Origin: an uncultured Porphyromonadaceae bacterium
GTDB taxonomy: Bacteria > Bacteroidota > Bacteroidia > Bacteroidales > Porphyromonadaceae
DNA: 64,000 bases
Assembly (NCBI GenBank): GCA_947253625.1
Contig: CAMYAB010000005.1
Coordinates: 20,566-84,565, forward strand
Reading direction: 5' to 3'
How positions within the stretch are numbered: position 1 is the stretch's first letter; the number at the start of each line of letters is the position of its first letter. Shown one piece after another: positions 8,924 through 17,281 of the stretch. The translations under genes were made by a program, and so were the position numbers. Below the pieces are notes generated by a model, which was not told where the DNA came from, ran no database searches, and worked only from the letters and a program-made list of their open reading frames with translations.

Positions 8924-8980
8924 ATTGTAAATATTGTCTTATTTGATAGCTTGTACATCATTCTAAGCGATGGCCGGACA

Positions 8981-9097
8981 TCACTTCTGACGTTGCTTGA
9001 ACTTAGGGTTCTTTTTGTTAATGATATAGAGGCGTCCCTTGCGACGTACGATCTTGCAGTCCGGTGTGCGCTTCTTTAGTGAAACTCTTACTTTCAT
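8981..9097 (-). CDS. rpmJ: Ribosomal protein bL36, zinc-independent form
   Basis: A 38-codon gene read from the ATG at 9097: it begins MKVRVSLKKRTPDCKIVRR and ends NPKFKQRQK. Only one cysteine remains of the four-residue zinc site of the other bL36 type, so it does not depend on zinc. bL36 stabilises the 23S rRNA core late in 50S assembly. Its place between infA and rpsM is the usual one. Confidence 0.95.
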   Translation of the reverse strand: MKVRVSLKKRTPDCKIVRRKGRLYIINKKNPKFKQRQK

Positions 9098-9132
9098 GGT
9101 GGGTATCTCTTCTATTTCTGTCGTTATTTTTC

Positions 9133-9351
9133 TTACTTGTAGCGGTAGGAGATACGACCCTTCGTTAGGTCATAAGGGGACATCTCTACCTTCACCCTAT
9201 CTCCGGGCAGGATACGAATGTAGTGCATACGCATCTTCCCAGAGATATGCGCCGTGATCTGGTGACCATTGTCAAGCTCTACCTTGAACATTGCGTTCGA
9301 GAGAGCCTCAAGGATCACACCATCCTGCTCTATAGCTGGTTGTTTTGCCAT
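9133..9351 (-). CDS. infA: Translation initiation factor IF-1
   Basis: The 72-residue OB-fold protein matches IF-1 from end to end (AKQPAIEQDGVILEALSNAMF, HISGKMRMHYIRILPGDRVKVEMSPYDLTKGRI). IF-1 occupies the ribosomal A site and helps IF-2 and IF-3 choose the initiator tRNA. It lies between map and rpmJ. Confidence 0.98.
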   Translation of the reverse strand: MAKQPAIEQDGVILEALSNAMFKVELDNGHQITAHISGKMRMHYIRILPGDRVKVEMSPYDLTKGRISYRYK

Positions 9352-9402
9352 ACGCTCTTCTTTTCGGTTTCTGATATAAAAGTGACTACGCTTCGTAGGT
9401 CC

Positions 9403-10209
9403 CTAAAATTGCCTTACTCCGAGAACATCGTACACAAACTCAAATGAGCTCATCAGTTTGGCACGTCCGTCAACCACTGCTATGCAGTGCTCGTAGTGGG
9501 CGGAGGGTTTTCCATCTTTTGTACGGACGGTCCAGCCATCCTCATCGTCTATCAATACATTTTTCGATCCCATGTTGATCATGGGTTCGATACAGATACA
9601 GAGACCTTCTTCAATCACAGGTCCCACACCTCGACGCCCGTAGTTGGGGACATCGGGGGACTCATGCATCTCTCGTCCGATACCGTGTCCGACAAACTCG
9701 CGTACGACGCTAAAGTTTTCGTGCTCACAGTAGGTCTGGACAGCATGTCCGATATCTCCGATTCGGCGTCCGACATGGACGGCTTCGATTCCTTTCTCCA
9801 GGGCCTCTTTCGTTGTGTTGAGAAGGTGCAAGACCTTGCGATCCACCTCGCCTACAGGGAAGGTGAAGGCACTGTCTCCGGTAAAACCATTGAGGATGGT
9901 ACCGCAGTCGACGCTGATCACATCGCCCTCCTTGAGGACAACTCGGTCACTCGGTATCCCATGGACTACGACATCATTGACCGATGCGCATATACTTCCG
10001 GGGAAGCCATCGTATCCGAGAAATGCAGGCACTGCACCATGGTCTAGGATAAAGTCGTGGGCTATGGTATCCAGTTGCTTAGTAGTCACACCAGGGGCGA
10101 TATGCTTACCGACCTCGGCAAGTGTCCGTCCGACAAGCTGGTTGGCTTGGTACAAAAGATCGATCTGATCTCTTGTCTTCAGGATGATATTGTTTTGTCT
10201 ACCAAACAT
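9403..10209 (-). CDS. map: Type I methionine aminopeptidase
   Basis: The 268-residue protein has the pita-bread fold motifs of MetAP: HGIPSDRVVLKEGDVISVDCG with metal-binding D, GFTGDSAFTF, EFVGHGIGREMHESP with metal-binding H, and IEPMINMG with metal-binding E. It removes the initiator methionine from new proteins, usually with cobalt, manganese or iron. Having map between secY and infA is normal for this operon. Start and length match short type I enzymes without an SH3-binding extension. Confidence 0.97.
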   Translation of the reverse strand: MFGRQNNIILKTRDQIDLLYQANQLVGRTLAEVGKHIAPGVTTKQLDTIAHDFILDHGAVPAFLGYDGFPGSICASVNDVVVHGIPSDRVVLKEGDVISVDCGTILNGFTGDSAFTFPVGEVDRKVLHLLNTTKEALEKGIEAVHVGRRIGDIGHAVQTYCEHENFSVVREFVGHGIGREMHESPDVPNYGRRGVGPVIEEGLCICIEPMINMGSKNVLIDDEDGWTVRTKDGKPSAHYEHCIAVVDGRAKLMSSFEFVYDVLGVRQF

Positions 10210-10242
10210 CTTACTCTATATCTATCGTATTGACGCTGTCGA

Positions 10243-11571
10243 TCAGTACAAGTTTCCTTGGCGACCCTTGATATGCCCAGTCTCCAATAGTCCATCGTAG
10301 TGGTGCTGTAGGAGGTGGCTCTCAATCTGCTGCAAGGTATCCAGTACCACACCGACCAAGATGATCAGTGATGTGCCTCCAAAGAAGTGTGAAAACTCTT
10401 TTGAGACGCCAAACACCTGAGCGAAGGCCGGCATAATGGCAACCAGTGCAAGGAAGACTGCACCGGGCAATGTGATTCTGCTCATCACCTCGTCCAAGTA
10501 CTCCTTGGTAGACTTACCTGGCTTCACTCCGGGGATAAATCCATTGGAGCGTTTCAGCTCATCGGACATTTGACCGGGGTTGATGGTCACTGCCGTGTAG
10601 AAGTAGGTAAAGAGGATTATGAGGAGCGCAAAGATAAAGTTGTACCAGAATCCTTGACCGGAAACGAAGTGTTGCCAAAACGATGATGAGTTGTTGGCAT
10701 TAAATCCGATAAAGGAGAGTGGGATGAACATTATAGCCTGCGCAAAAATGATTGGCATCACATTGGCAGCATTCACCTTGAGAGGAATGTACTGCCGGGC
10801 GCCACCAAACTGGCGGTTACCGATGGTACGCTTGGCGTACTGCACCGGTACTCGACGGGTCCCCTGTACCAAAAGGATGGCACCGGCCATCACCAAGAGG
10901 AGCAGGATAATCTCCAGGATGATCACGAAAAGTCCTCCCGGTAGCTGGTAGCGCAGGACAACCTCTGCCACGAAGGCTTGAGGCAAGCGTGCCAAGATAC
11001 CCACAAGGATTATAAAAGACACACCGTTGCCCACTCCTTTGTCCGTGATCCTCTCTCCGAGCCAAAGGGTCATCATCGACCCTGCGGCCATGAAGAGTGT
11101 GGACGAGAAGCCAAACCAAAAACCACCCGGCAGGTCGGCACCACTCTGGAGGAGTTGAGTGCGTAGGTTGACCAAGTAGAGTGGCCCCTGGATCAGGAGG
11201 ATCAATACGGTCAGATAGCGTGTCCATTGGTTGATCTTTCGGCGGCCGCTCTCGCCATCACGTTGCATCTTTTGGATGCTGGGCACGACAATGGCCATCA
11301 ACTGCATCACGATGGATGCAGAGATGTAGGGCATGATACCGAGTGCAAAAATAGAGGCGTTGCTGAAAGCTCCTCCGGAGAACATATCGAGCAGGGCCAT
11401 CAGGCCGCCTCGTGTCTGCTCCCGTAGTGCCACCAGAGACGCCGGGTCTATACCGGGTAGGACGATAGTGGTACCCAAGCGATATAGGACGACCAGCCAC
11501 ACAGTGGTGATCAGCCTATTTCGCAGGTCCTCTATCTTCAAAATATTCCGGATCGTCTGAATAAACTTCAT
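10243..11571 (-). CDS. secY: Preprotein translocase subunit SecY
   Basis: The 442-residue membrane protein has about ten hydrophobic helices. It begins with the typical LKIEDLRNRLITTVWLVVLYRLGT and carries the plug and pore features seen in SecY (GIMPYISASIVMQL) and the ribosome-docking loop (RRVPVQYAKR). It forms the channel for secretion across, and insertion into, the inner membrane with SecE and SecG, which are not in this window. It follows rplO after 26 bp. Confidence 0.98.
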   Translation of the reverse strand: MKFIQTIRNILKIEDLRNRLITTVWLVVLYRLGTTIVLPGIDPASLVALREQTRGGLMALLDMFSGGAFSNASIFALGIMPYISASIVMQLMAIVVPSIQKMQRDGESGRRKINQWTRYLTVLILLIQGPLYLVNLRTQLLQSGADLPGGFWFGFSSTLFMAAGSMMTLWLGERITDKGVGNGVSFIILVGILARLPQAFVAEVVLRYQLPGGLFVIILEIILLLLVMAGAILLVQGTRRVPVQYAKRTIGNRQFGGARQYIPLKVNAANVMPIIFAQAIMFIPLSFIGFNANNSSSFWQHFVSGQGFWYNFIFALLIILFTYFYTAVTINPGQMSDELKRSNGFIPGVKPGKSTKEYLDEVMSRITLPGAVFLALVAIMPAFAQVFGVSKEFSHFFGGTSLIILVGVVLDTLQQIESHLLQHHYDGLLETGHIKGRQGNLY

Positions 11572-11597
11572 GGATATCGTCTTCTTTTATCGCAAGT

Positions 11598-12050
11598 TTA
11601 CTTACCGATCACGCATGCCTCGCCACCGGCTTTTTCGATAGCCTCTTTGGCGCTTGCCGAAAATGCGTGAGCATGCACAGTCACCTTAGCTTCCAGTTGG
11701 CCATTGCCAAGGACCTTGACGAGGTCGCTCTTGCGAGCCATACCGCTCTTTACAAAGTCTTCGAGCGACACCTCATTGCTGCCTTTTGCCGCAACCAATT
11801 GGGCGACCACATCCAAGTTGATCGGACGATACTCCACACGATTGGGGCTGGTGAAGCCAAACTTGGGTACGCGACGTTGCAAGGGCATCTGACCGCCCTC
11901 AAATCCAAACTTTGACTTGTATCCGGAGCGGCTCTTGGCACCCTTGTGACCGCGGGTGGAGGTACCACCGTAGCCACTGCCTTGACCACGACCTATGCGA
12001 CGTCTGCTCTTGGTCGCTCCTGCTGCTGGTTTCAAATTAGATAAACTCAT
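11598..12050 (-). CDS. rplO: Ribosomal protein uL15
   Basis: From the ATG at 12050 the product is 150 residues and begins MSLSNLKPAAGATKSRRRIGRGQGSG, the standard uL15 N-terminus. The frame is open upstream to 12116, but those codons are not conserved uL15 sequence. GHKGAKSRSG and FEGGQMPLQRRVPKFGF are family motifs. uL15 is a late 50S assembly protein. It lies between rpmD and secY. Confidence 0.97.
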   Translation of the reverse strand: MSLSNLKPAAGATKSRRRIGRGQGSGYGGTSTRGHKGAKSRSGYKSKFGFEGGQMPLQRRVPKFGFTSPNRVEYRPINLDVVAQLVAAKGSNEVSLEDFVKSGMARKSDLVKVLGNGQLEAKVTVHAHAFSASAKEAIEKAGGEACVIGK

Positions 12051-12128
12051 TGCTCTAATCTTTATTATAGTGGCCACACACTTGAGCCTTGTCGGCCGAG
12101 ATGTGGCTATCACCATTCGTTATCTACT

Positions 12129-12308
12129 TTAGTCTTCTACTATCTGAATCAAGTGGCTTACCTTGCGGATGTTTCCCAATACTGATGGGGTTTTCTCCAG
12201 CTCGACCACCTTATTCAACTTTCTCAGGCCTAGGACATCGAGTGCCGCTTTTTGGTCTTTGGGGCAACGAATGCGACTCCTCACCTGCTTTATCTTGATT
12301 GTTTCCAT
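12129..12308 (-). CDS. rpmD: Ribosomal protein uL30
   Basis: A 59-codon gene read from the ATG at 12308: METIKIKQVRSRIRCPKDQ, then LDVLGLRKLNKVVELEKTP and SVLGNIRKVSHLIQIVED. This is bacterial uL30, with the central LGLRKLN motif. It lies in its usual place, 54 bp after rpsE and 78 bp before rplO. Confidence 0.95.
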   Translation of the reverse strand: METIKIKQVRSRIRCPKDQKAALDVLGLRKLNKVVELEKTPSVLGNIRKVSHLIQIVED

Positions 12309-12362
12309 ATCTAGGTTGATTATATTTCGACTTTAGACAAGTGTCTTGGGTTGGGTTTGGGC

Positions 12363-12869
12363 TCAGCCCTTGAACACCTTCTCTACAGAAACACCTCTTG
12401 CCTGAGCCACATCCAGCGGGCTACGGAGCTGTGCCAGAGCGGCCACAGTGGCTTTCACGAGGTTGTGGGGGTTGCTGGAGCCTTTACTCTTGGCTAGGCA
12501 GTCCGTGATACCCACACTCTCCAAGACGGCACGCATGGCACCTCCGGCTACTACTCCAGTACCCTCGGATGCGGGTTTGAGCATGACACGTGCGCCCGAA
12601 AACTTGGCACTTACCTCATGAGGGATTGTACCTTTGTGTACCGGCACTTGGATCAAATTTTTCTTTGCGGATTCGGTTCCCTTGCTGATCGCAGTGGCTA
12701 CTTCTGCGGCTTTGCCCAGTCCATAGCCGATGATTCCATTTTCATCACCGACCACGACCATGGCGGCAAGCGAAAAAGTACGACCACCCTTGGTCACTTT
12801 CGTCACACGATTCACGGCAACGAGTCTGTCCTTTAGGTCTAAGCCGTTTATAGAGGTTACTCTTTTCAT
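12363..12869 (-). CDS. rpsE: Ribosomal protein uS5
   Basis: The 168-residue protein has the N-terminal double-stranded RNA-binding fold (LKDRLVAVNRVTKVTKGGRTFSL, GYGLGKAAEVATAI) and the C-terminal S5 domain (GGAMRAVLESVGITDCLAKSKGSSNPHNLVKAT). uS5 acts in decoding accuracy and mRNA unwinding at the entry channel. It sits between rplR and rpmD in the spc operon. Confidence 0.98.
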   Translation of the reverse strand: MKRVTSINGLDLKDRLVAVNRVTKVTKGGRTFSLAAMVVVGDENGIIGYGLGKAAEVATAISKGTESAKKNLIQVPVHKGTIPHEVSAKFSGARVMLKPASEGTGVVAGGAMRAVLESVGITDCLAKSKGSSNPHNLVKATVAALAQLRSPLDVAQARGVSVEKVFKG

Positions 12870-12908
12870 ATCTCTTTGGTATTCTTCTTTCTATTCGACA
12901 TCAACAGC

Positions 12909-13253
12909 TTAGAAATCCAGACCTGCCTTTCGAGCTGCGTCTGCGAGTTCCTTCACACGCCCATGGAATAGGTATCCATTGCGGTCAAACACAACGCTCT
13001 TCACTCCGGCATCTAGGGCCTTCTTGGCTACAGCCTCTCCGACTTGTGCGGCGATCTCTTTCTTGGGTAGCTTGTCAGCGATACCCAGAGAATCACTAGC
13101 CGCCAGAGTCTTTCCGGCTTCATCATCTATCACCTGAGCATAGATCTGCTTATTGGAGCGGAATACTGTGAGACGTGGGCGCTCCGGTGTTCCAAAAATA
13201 TTTTTGCGGACGCGCTTCTTTATTTTTTGTCTTCTTTCTCTCTTCGTTAACAT
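12909..13253 (-). CDS. rplR: Ribosomal protein uL18
   Basis: The 114-residue protein shows the basic N-terminus (MLTKRERRQKIKKRVRKNIFGTPERPRLTVFRSNKQIYAQVIDD) and the ending FDRNGYLFHGRVKELADAARKAGLDF of uL18, which binds 5S rRNA in the central protuberance. It lies between rplF (27 bp) and rpsE. Confidence 0.98.
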   Translation of the reverse strand: MLTKRERRQKIKKRVRKNIFGTPERPRLTVFRSNKQIYAQVIDDEAGKTLAASDSLGIADKLPKKEIAAQVGEAVAKKALDAGVKSVVFDRNGYLFHGRVKELADAARKAGLDF

Positions 13254-13280
13254 AGTGCTTTGCTTTAGCTAGTGATCGAA

Positions 13281-13832
13281 TTACTTCGCAGCGGTCTTGC
13301 CCGACTTACGTCTGAGCACCTCGCCCTCAAACTTGATTCCCTTGCCCTTATAAGGCTCCGGCTTACGTAGTGAGCGCAGCTTAGCACATACTTGACCAAG
13401 GAGTTGCTTGTCGGCACTCTCCAGCATCACCAGAGGTGCTTTGTTGCGCTCCATCTTGGTCTCCACCTTGACCTCATCAGGGAGCATCAAGTATATCGGG
13501 TGCGAAAAGCCGACAGCCAGCTCCAGTAGTTGGCCTTGGTTGGATGCTCTGAATCCGACACCCACCAGCTCCAGTGTCTTCTTGTAGCCCTCGGTGACTC
13601 CGACAACCATATTATGAACCAAGGAACGATATGTCCCGTGGTAAGCGTTGGTCTGCTTCTCATTGTTGGTGGTAACAAAGTGCAGACATCCGTCCTCTTC
13701 GTTGATCTCGATTGAGGGGTCAACCCTTTGAGTCAACTGACCCTTGGGGCCTTTCACAGTGACTACGTGATCCTTGATAGAAACCGTAACACCGCTAGGA
13801 ATTTCGATTGGTAGTTTACCTATCCTTGACAT
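13281..13832 (-). CDS. rplF: Ribosomal protein uL6
   Basis: The 183-residue protein begins MSRIGKLPIEIPSGVTVSI and shows the duplicated uL6 fold with the C-terminal signature KPEPYKGKGIKFEGEVLRRKSGKTAAK. uL6 lies near the sarcin-ricin loop and the factor-binding site. It lies between rpsH and rplR. Confidence 0.98.
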   Translation of the reverse strand: MSRIGKLPIEIPSGVTVSIKDHVVTVKGPKGQLTQRVDPSIEINEEDGCLHFVTTNNEKQTNAYHGTYRSLVHNMVVGVTEGYKKTLELVGVGFRASNQGQLLELAVGFSHPIYLMLPDEVKVETKMERNKAPLVMLESADKQLLGQVCAKLRSLRKPEPYKGKGIKFEGEVLRRKSGKTAAK

Positions 13833-13867
13833 GTTGTATTCTTACAAATAGTGGTTTCTAAAAAAAA

Positions 13868-14266
13868 TCAGTAGACGTAGCAAAGGACCTCACCTCCGAT
13901 TCGGAGTTCGTCGGCCTCTTTATTAGTCATCACGCCACGCGAAGTGGACAGAATCGCGATACCAAGACCGTTGAGGACTCGGGGCAGGTCTTTGTGACCC
14001 ACGTACTTACGGAGTCCGGGGCGCGATACGCGCTCCAGGTGCTGGATAGCGTTTTTCTTGGAGCCTTTGTCGTACTTGAGTGCGATCTTGATGCTCCCTT
14101 GAGGATTCTCGCCATCCACGAACATGTAGTTCAGGATGTAGCCTTTCTCAAAAAGGATCTTGGTCATCTCCTTTTTGATGTTGCTGGCAGGAATCTCTAC
14201 GACACGGTGATTGGCCATGATGGCATTACGGACCCGCGTCAGGTAATCTGCTATAGGATCTGTCAT
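13868..14266 (-). CDS. rpsH: Ribosomal protein uS8
   Basis: The 132-residue protein begins MTDPIADYLTRVRNAIMANH and ends with the typical STSRGVMTNKEADELRIGGEVLCYVY. uS8 binds the central domain of 16S rRNA and in other bacteria represses spc-operon translation. Here it is the first gene after a 760-bp gap and has its own TAnnTTTG promoter about 180 bp upstream, so the second half of the spc operon appears to be separately transcribed. Confidence 0.98.
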   Translation of the reverse strand: MTDPIADYLTRVRNAIMANHRVVEIPASNIKKEMTKILFEKGYILNYMFVDGENPQGSIKIALKYDKGSKKNAIQHLERVSRPGLRKYVGHKDLPRVLNGLGIAILSTSRGVMTNKEADELRIGGEVLCYVY

Positions 14267-14446
14267 AAAAATGTTGATTAAATTGTTCTGCCGACCACCC
14301 GAGCATCAGCTCCCAAAAGACCGACAGATAATATTTAAATACTATACTCGAGCATCCGCTATGCCTTACGCCACAAGGGCTCATCAGCATTTGCAGACCT
14401 CGGTCGCTGTATCGGCACCGGCTATACCGATACCAAAACTGCAGTG

Positions 14447-14454
14447 CAAAGGTA
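14447..14454 (-). promoter_or_regulatory. Predicted -7 box for the rpsH operon
   Basis: The minus strand reads TACCTTTG, a full match to the Bacteroidetes -7 consensus TAnnTTTG. The upstream -33 element is weak. It would start a transcript near 14440, leaving a leader of about 170 nt before rpsH. Confidence 0.65.
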
Positions 14455-14623
14455 AATAAAATTGTCCAACTCTCCTAATAAGTTGAAGATCTGCACTTCC
14501 AAAAAAGGGATTTTTCTGCCAAAGTGAGCTTCTTTTTCGTTGCGCTGATCTTCCGAGGTGTGTTCGTCACACAAAAATAGCGGGCAGCGTCCGAGCAAAA
14601 CGACAAAATTACCGCTTCTCAAA

Positions 14624-14705
14624 ATTTATACCCGTGAAAACGTTTGCTTCTATCCGTGAAAAGTTTTGCTTTAATCCGTGAAACCTTTCGCTTCTATCCG
14701 TGAAA
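14624..14705 (+). repeat. 22-bp-period array, cluster 2 (three good units, one degenerate)
   Basis: Cores related to GCTTCTATCCGTGAAA start at 14646, 14668 (CTTTAATCC variant) and 14690, with a degenerate unit at 14624 in the same register. Linkers are ACGTTT, AGTTTT and CCTTTC. The array lies upstream of the rpsH promoter in the spc operon gap. Confidence 0.93.
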
Positions 14706-14995
14706 CTCAAGGTCTCGTGCAATTAGGTGGGCATCAATGGGTTGCAGGGGATTTTTTTCAGGGTCGGAAATCGCCTGTTTTTCCCTATTGAGATTGGCCA
14801 AAAGGGGCCTTGTCAGGGGGGGGATAAAAGCAAAAAAGTTTACCCCTTTGGGTCGTCACTGACGACACATGGGATAAACTTTTCAGGCCTTTGTTGTTGC
14901 CTTGGTGTGCACCTGGCAGATATGAGTGGGGACATGAGGCTGCCTGGTCACATAGACCTAGGTAGATCCCCCGTCTCAGATCTTGCTCGGTAGTG

Positions 14996-15021
14996 TTCGG
15001 TGGAGGGAACCCTCCACCGAA
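14996..15021 (-). terminator. Strong hairpin directly after rpsN
   Basis: Arms TTCGGTGGAGGG (14996-15007) and CCCTCCACCGAA (15010-15021) are perfect complements 5 bp past the rpsN stop. No T run follows on the minus strand, so it may act as an attenuator, a processing signal or a 3'-end stabiliser instead of a classical terminator. Confidence 0.55.
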
Positions 15022-15026
15022 ACATT

Positions 15027-15296
15027 TTACCAGCTGGCTTTTTTGACTCCGGGGATCAGCCCCTTGGATGCCATCTCTCTAAACTGTATGCGTGACAAGC
15101 CAAACAGACGCATGTACCCTCTCGGGCGTCCGGTGACATTGCAACGGTTGTGCAAGCGCACAGGGCTGGCGTTTTTGGGTAGCTTCTGCAGACCTTCGTA
15201 GTCGCCTTCGGCCTTGAGCTGAGCACGCTTGGCGGCGTATTTTGCCACAAGCCTCTCGCGTTTGCGCTCACGCGCTTTCATTGATTCTTTTGCCAT
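15027..15296 (-). CDS. rpsN: Ribosomal protein uS14, zinc-independent form
   Basis: The 89-residue protein begins MAKESMKARERKRERLV and ends LSRIQFREMASKGLIPGVKKASW, as in uS14. The long form without CxxC pairs is zinc-independent, like the bL36 in this operon. uS14 is a late-binding protein of the 30S head. It is the last gene before the 760-bp gap and is followed at once by a strong hairpin. Confidence 0.98.
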   Translation of the reverse strand: MAKESMKARERKRERLVAKYAAKRAQLKAEGDYEGLQKLPKNASPVRLHNRCNVTGRPRGYMRLFGLSRIQFREMASKGLIPGVKKASW

Positions 15297-15319
15297 TGTA
15301 TCTGTGTGTATGCTATTAT

Positions 15320-15871
15320 TTAGTTCTTCTTCTGAAATGGTAGACCAAACTCACGCAGGAGTGCATATCCCTCTTCGTCGGTATTTGCTGAGGTGACGAA
15401 TGTGATATTCATACCCATGATCTTGGTGATCGAGTCTAGGTTGATCTCGGGGAAGATGATCTGCTCTTGGATGCCGAGTGTGTAGTTGCCTCGTCCGTCA
15501 AAATCGCTCTTGATACCCTTGAAGTCGCGGATACGTGGGAGTGCGATACGGATGAGACGCTCCAAAAACTCGTACATTCTCTCGCGTCTAAGGGTGACCA
15601 TGACACCGATGGGCATACCCTTACGGAGCTTGAAGTTGCTGATATCCTTTTTGGAGGTGCGTACGATGGGCTTCTGACCTGTGATGAGCGCCAGCTCCTT
15701 GGAAGCCACTTCGATGAGCTTTTTGTCAGCTGTTGCAGCGCCGATACCTTGGTTGATGACGATCTTCTCGAGTACGGGCACCTGCATGGGTGTCGTGTAC
15801 CCAAACTCTTTCATCAGGGCCGGTACGATGCGCTCCTTGTAGTCTTTTTTTGTGCTATTTTCTCTTGACAT
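15320..15871 (-). CDS. rplE: Ribosomal protein uL5
   Basis: The 183-residue protein has the uL5 motifs VINQGIGAATADKKLIEVA, LITGQKPIVRTSKKDISNFKLR and MGMNITFVTSANTDEEGYALL. uL5 binds 5S rRNA and makes a bridge to the 30S subunit. It lies between rplX (93 bp upstream) and rpsN (23 bp downstream). Confidence 0.98.
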   Translation of the reverse strand: MSRENSTKKDYKERIVPALMKEFGYTTPMQVPVLEKIVINQGIGAATADKKLIEVASKELALITGQKPIVRTSKKDISNFKLRKGMPIGVMVTLRRERMYEFLERLIRIALPRIRDFKGIKSDFDGRGNYTLGIQEQIIFPEINLDSITKIMGMNITFVTSANTDEEGYALLREFGLPFQKKN

Positions 15872-15964
15872 GTTGTTTGTCGTCGTCTCTTAATGTGTGG
15901 GGGATTAAATCTGGGATGGCTTGTCCATGGTGGTCAAGCATCTCTCCTTACCTACCAAGAGTGG

Positions 15965-16279
15965 TTAGAGCTTATTTCCACTTACTGACACACGCTCGAG
16001 CTTCCCGGCTTCGTTCAGTTGTCTCCTCACGCGTGTAGGCTTTTTAGTGACTGGGTCTACGGGGTTGAGGTTGCTGACGTGGATGGGGGCTTCTTGCTTG
16101 ATCATACCTCCTTGTGGATGCTTGGCACTTGGCTTGGTGCGACGAGTGACGATATTGCATCCCTCGACGATAGCTCTCTCGTTCTTGGTGTCCATCATCA
16201 AGACCCGTCCGGTCTTGCCTTTGTACTTACCGGCGTTGACAAATACGATGTCGCCTTTCTTTATATGAAACTTTCTCAT
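15965..16279 (-). CDS. rplX: Ribosomal protein uL24
   Basis: The 104-residue protein starts MRKFHIKKGDIVFVNAGKYKGKTGRVL, the KOW-motif fold of uL24, a first-stage 50S assembly protein beside the exit tunnel. GCNIVTRRTKPS and GGMIKQEAPIHVSNL are family segments. It lies between rplN and rplE. Confidence 0.98.
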   Translation of the reverse strand: MRKFHIKKGDIVFVNAGKYKGKTGRVLMMDTKNERAIVEGCNIVTRRTKPSAKHPQGGMIKQEAPIHVSNLNPVDPVTKKPTRVRRQLNEAGKLERVSVSGNKL

Positions 16280-16351
16280 ATGATCTGTTGGTTTGTTACC
16301 ACTCCGGATCGGGCTCTGTGTGAGTGATCCATCGCAGTAGTGTGACTATAC

Positions 16352-16717
16352 TTATAGCACCTCGGGAGCTAGTGAGACAATCTTCATATTCACGGCACGT
16401 ACTTCACGAGCAACCGGGCCAAAGATACGTGTGGCACGTATCTCTCCGGAGTTGTTTAGGAGGACGCATGCGTTGTCGTCAAAGCGGATGTAGGAGCCGT
16501 CTGCTCTGCGGATCTCTTTTTTTGTACGGACAATGATAGCTTTGGTCACTGCTCCTTTTTTGATGTCACTGCTGGGGATCGTGCTCTTGACACTCACCAC
16601 AATGATATCGCCAATGGAAGCGTACCTCCGGCGAGTACCGCCAAGCACCCTGATGCAGAGGACTTCGCGAGCACCGCTGTTGTCAGCTACCGCTAGCCTT
16701 GATTCTTGCTGTATCAT
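16352..16717 (-). CDS. rplN: Ribosomal protein uL14
   Basis: The 121-residue protein begins MIQQESRLAVADNSGAREVLCIRVLGG and ends PVAREVRAVNMKIVSLAPEVL, as in uL14. It contacts the 30S subunit and is the binding site for the silencing factor RsfS. It lies between rpsQ and rplX. Confidence 0.98.
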   Translation of the reverse strand: MIQQESRLAVADNSGAREVLCIRVLGGTRRRYASIGDIIVVSVKSTIPSSDIKKGAVTKAIIVRTKKEIRRADGSYIRFDDNACVLLNNSGEIRATRIFGPVAREVRAVNMKIVSLAPEVL

Positions 16718-16747
16718 ATCTCTGTATACTTATACGTCTATATTGAA

Positions 16748-17005
16748 TTACTTTGCCTTCTCGACAATCTGCAGCAGTCTCCAGCGTTTGGTGCGACTCA
16801 GAGGACGAGTCTCCATGATACGTACGGTATCGCCTTCGTTGCACTCGTTGTTTTCATCATGAGCGTGAAACTTCTTTGTCTTGCTCACGAATTTCCCATA
16901 GATCGGGTGCTTCTCTTTCCACTGCACAGCGACTACGATGGATTTGTCCATCTTGTTGCTGACAACGACGCCCTGCCTTACTTTTCTCAAATTTCTTTCT
17001 TCCAT
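16748..17005 (-). CDS. rpsQ: Ribosomal protein uS17
   Basis: The 85-residue OB-fold protein has RKVRQGVVVSNKMDKSIVVAV and GDTVRIMETRPLSRTKRWRLLQIV, the uS17 signatures. It is an early-binding 30S protein. It lies between rpmC (14 bp) and rplN. Confidence 0.98.
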   Translation of the reverse strand: MEERNLRKVRQGVVVSNKMDKSIVVAVQWKEKHPIYGKFVSKTKKFHAHDENNECNEGDTVRIMETRPLSRTKRWRLLQIVEKAK

Positions 17006-17019
17006 TTTCAGAGCGGATA

Positions 17020-17223
17020 TTATTCGTTATTGTTTTGTGATTGCTTCTCGCGACGCACAGTCATGAGGCGCGCAATTAGCTTGCGCTGCTCAGTGAGGGT
17101 GCTCGGCTTATCCAGGGGATTTACCCTGTGATTCATGCGCATACGTACATAGGAGGCGGTTTCGGCCTCGATGCGTTGGTTGAGTTCCTCAATGGTGAGG
17201 TCACGTAGTTCTTTTGTCTTCAT
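17020..17223 (-). CDS. rpmC: Ribosomal protein uL29
   Basis: The 67-residue helical protein begins MKTKELRDLTIEELNQRIEAE and contains NPLDKPSTLTEQRKLIARLMTVRRE, a uL29 pattern. It lies at the exit tunnel and helps dock trigger factor and SRP. It lies between rplP and rpsQ. Confidence 0.97.
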   Translation of the reverse strand: MKTKELRDLTIEELNQRIEAETASYVRMRMNHRVNPLDKPSTLTEQRKLIARLMTVRREKQSQNNNE

Positions 17224-17281
17224 GCTGACTTATCTTATCGATAGCTAGGTTTATTTTTCACTCAGAAAGCAAGGTGTCTGC

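Larger units (their letters stand above)
14267..15026. other. Unusual gene-free stretch inside the spc operon
   Basis: In most bacteria rpsN and rpsH are a few bases apart. Here 760 bp separate them. Reading on the minus strand from rpsN there is a strong hairpin just past the stop, then about 280 bp with no recognisable content, a 22-bp-period repeat array, and a TAnnTTTG promoter with a leader of about 170 nt. I find no supported gene on either strand. Confidence 0.85.

Noticed and set aside
14422..14622. Open frame inside the spc gap as a gene
   Set aside because: It has no family resemblance, overlaps the TACCTTTG promoter box and reads like chance sequence.
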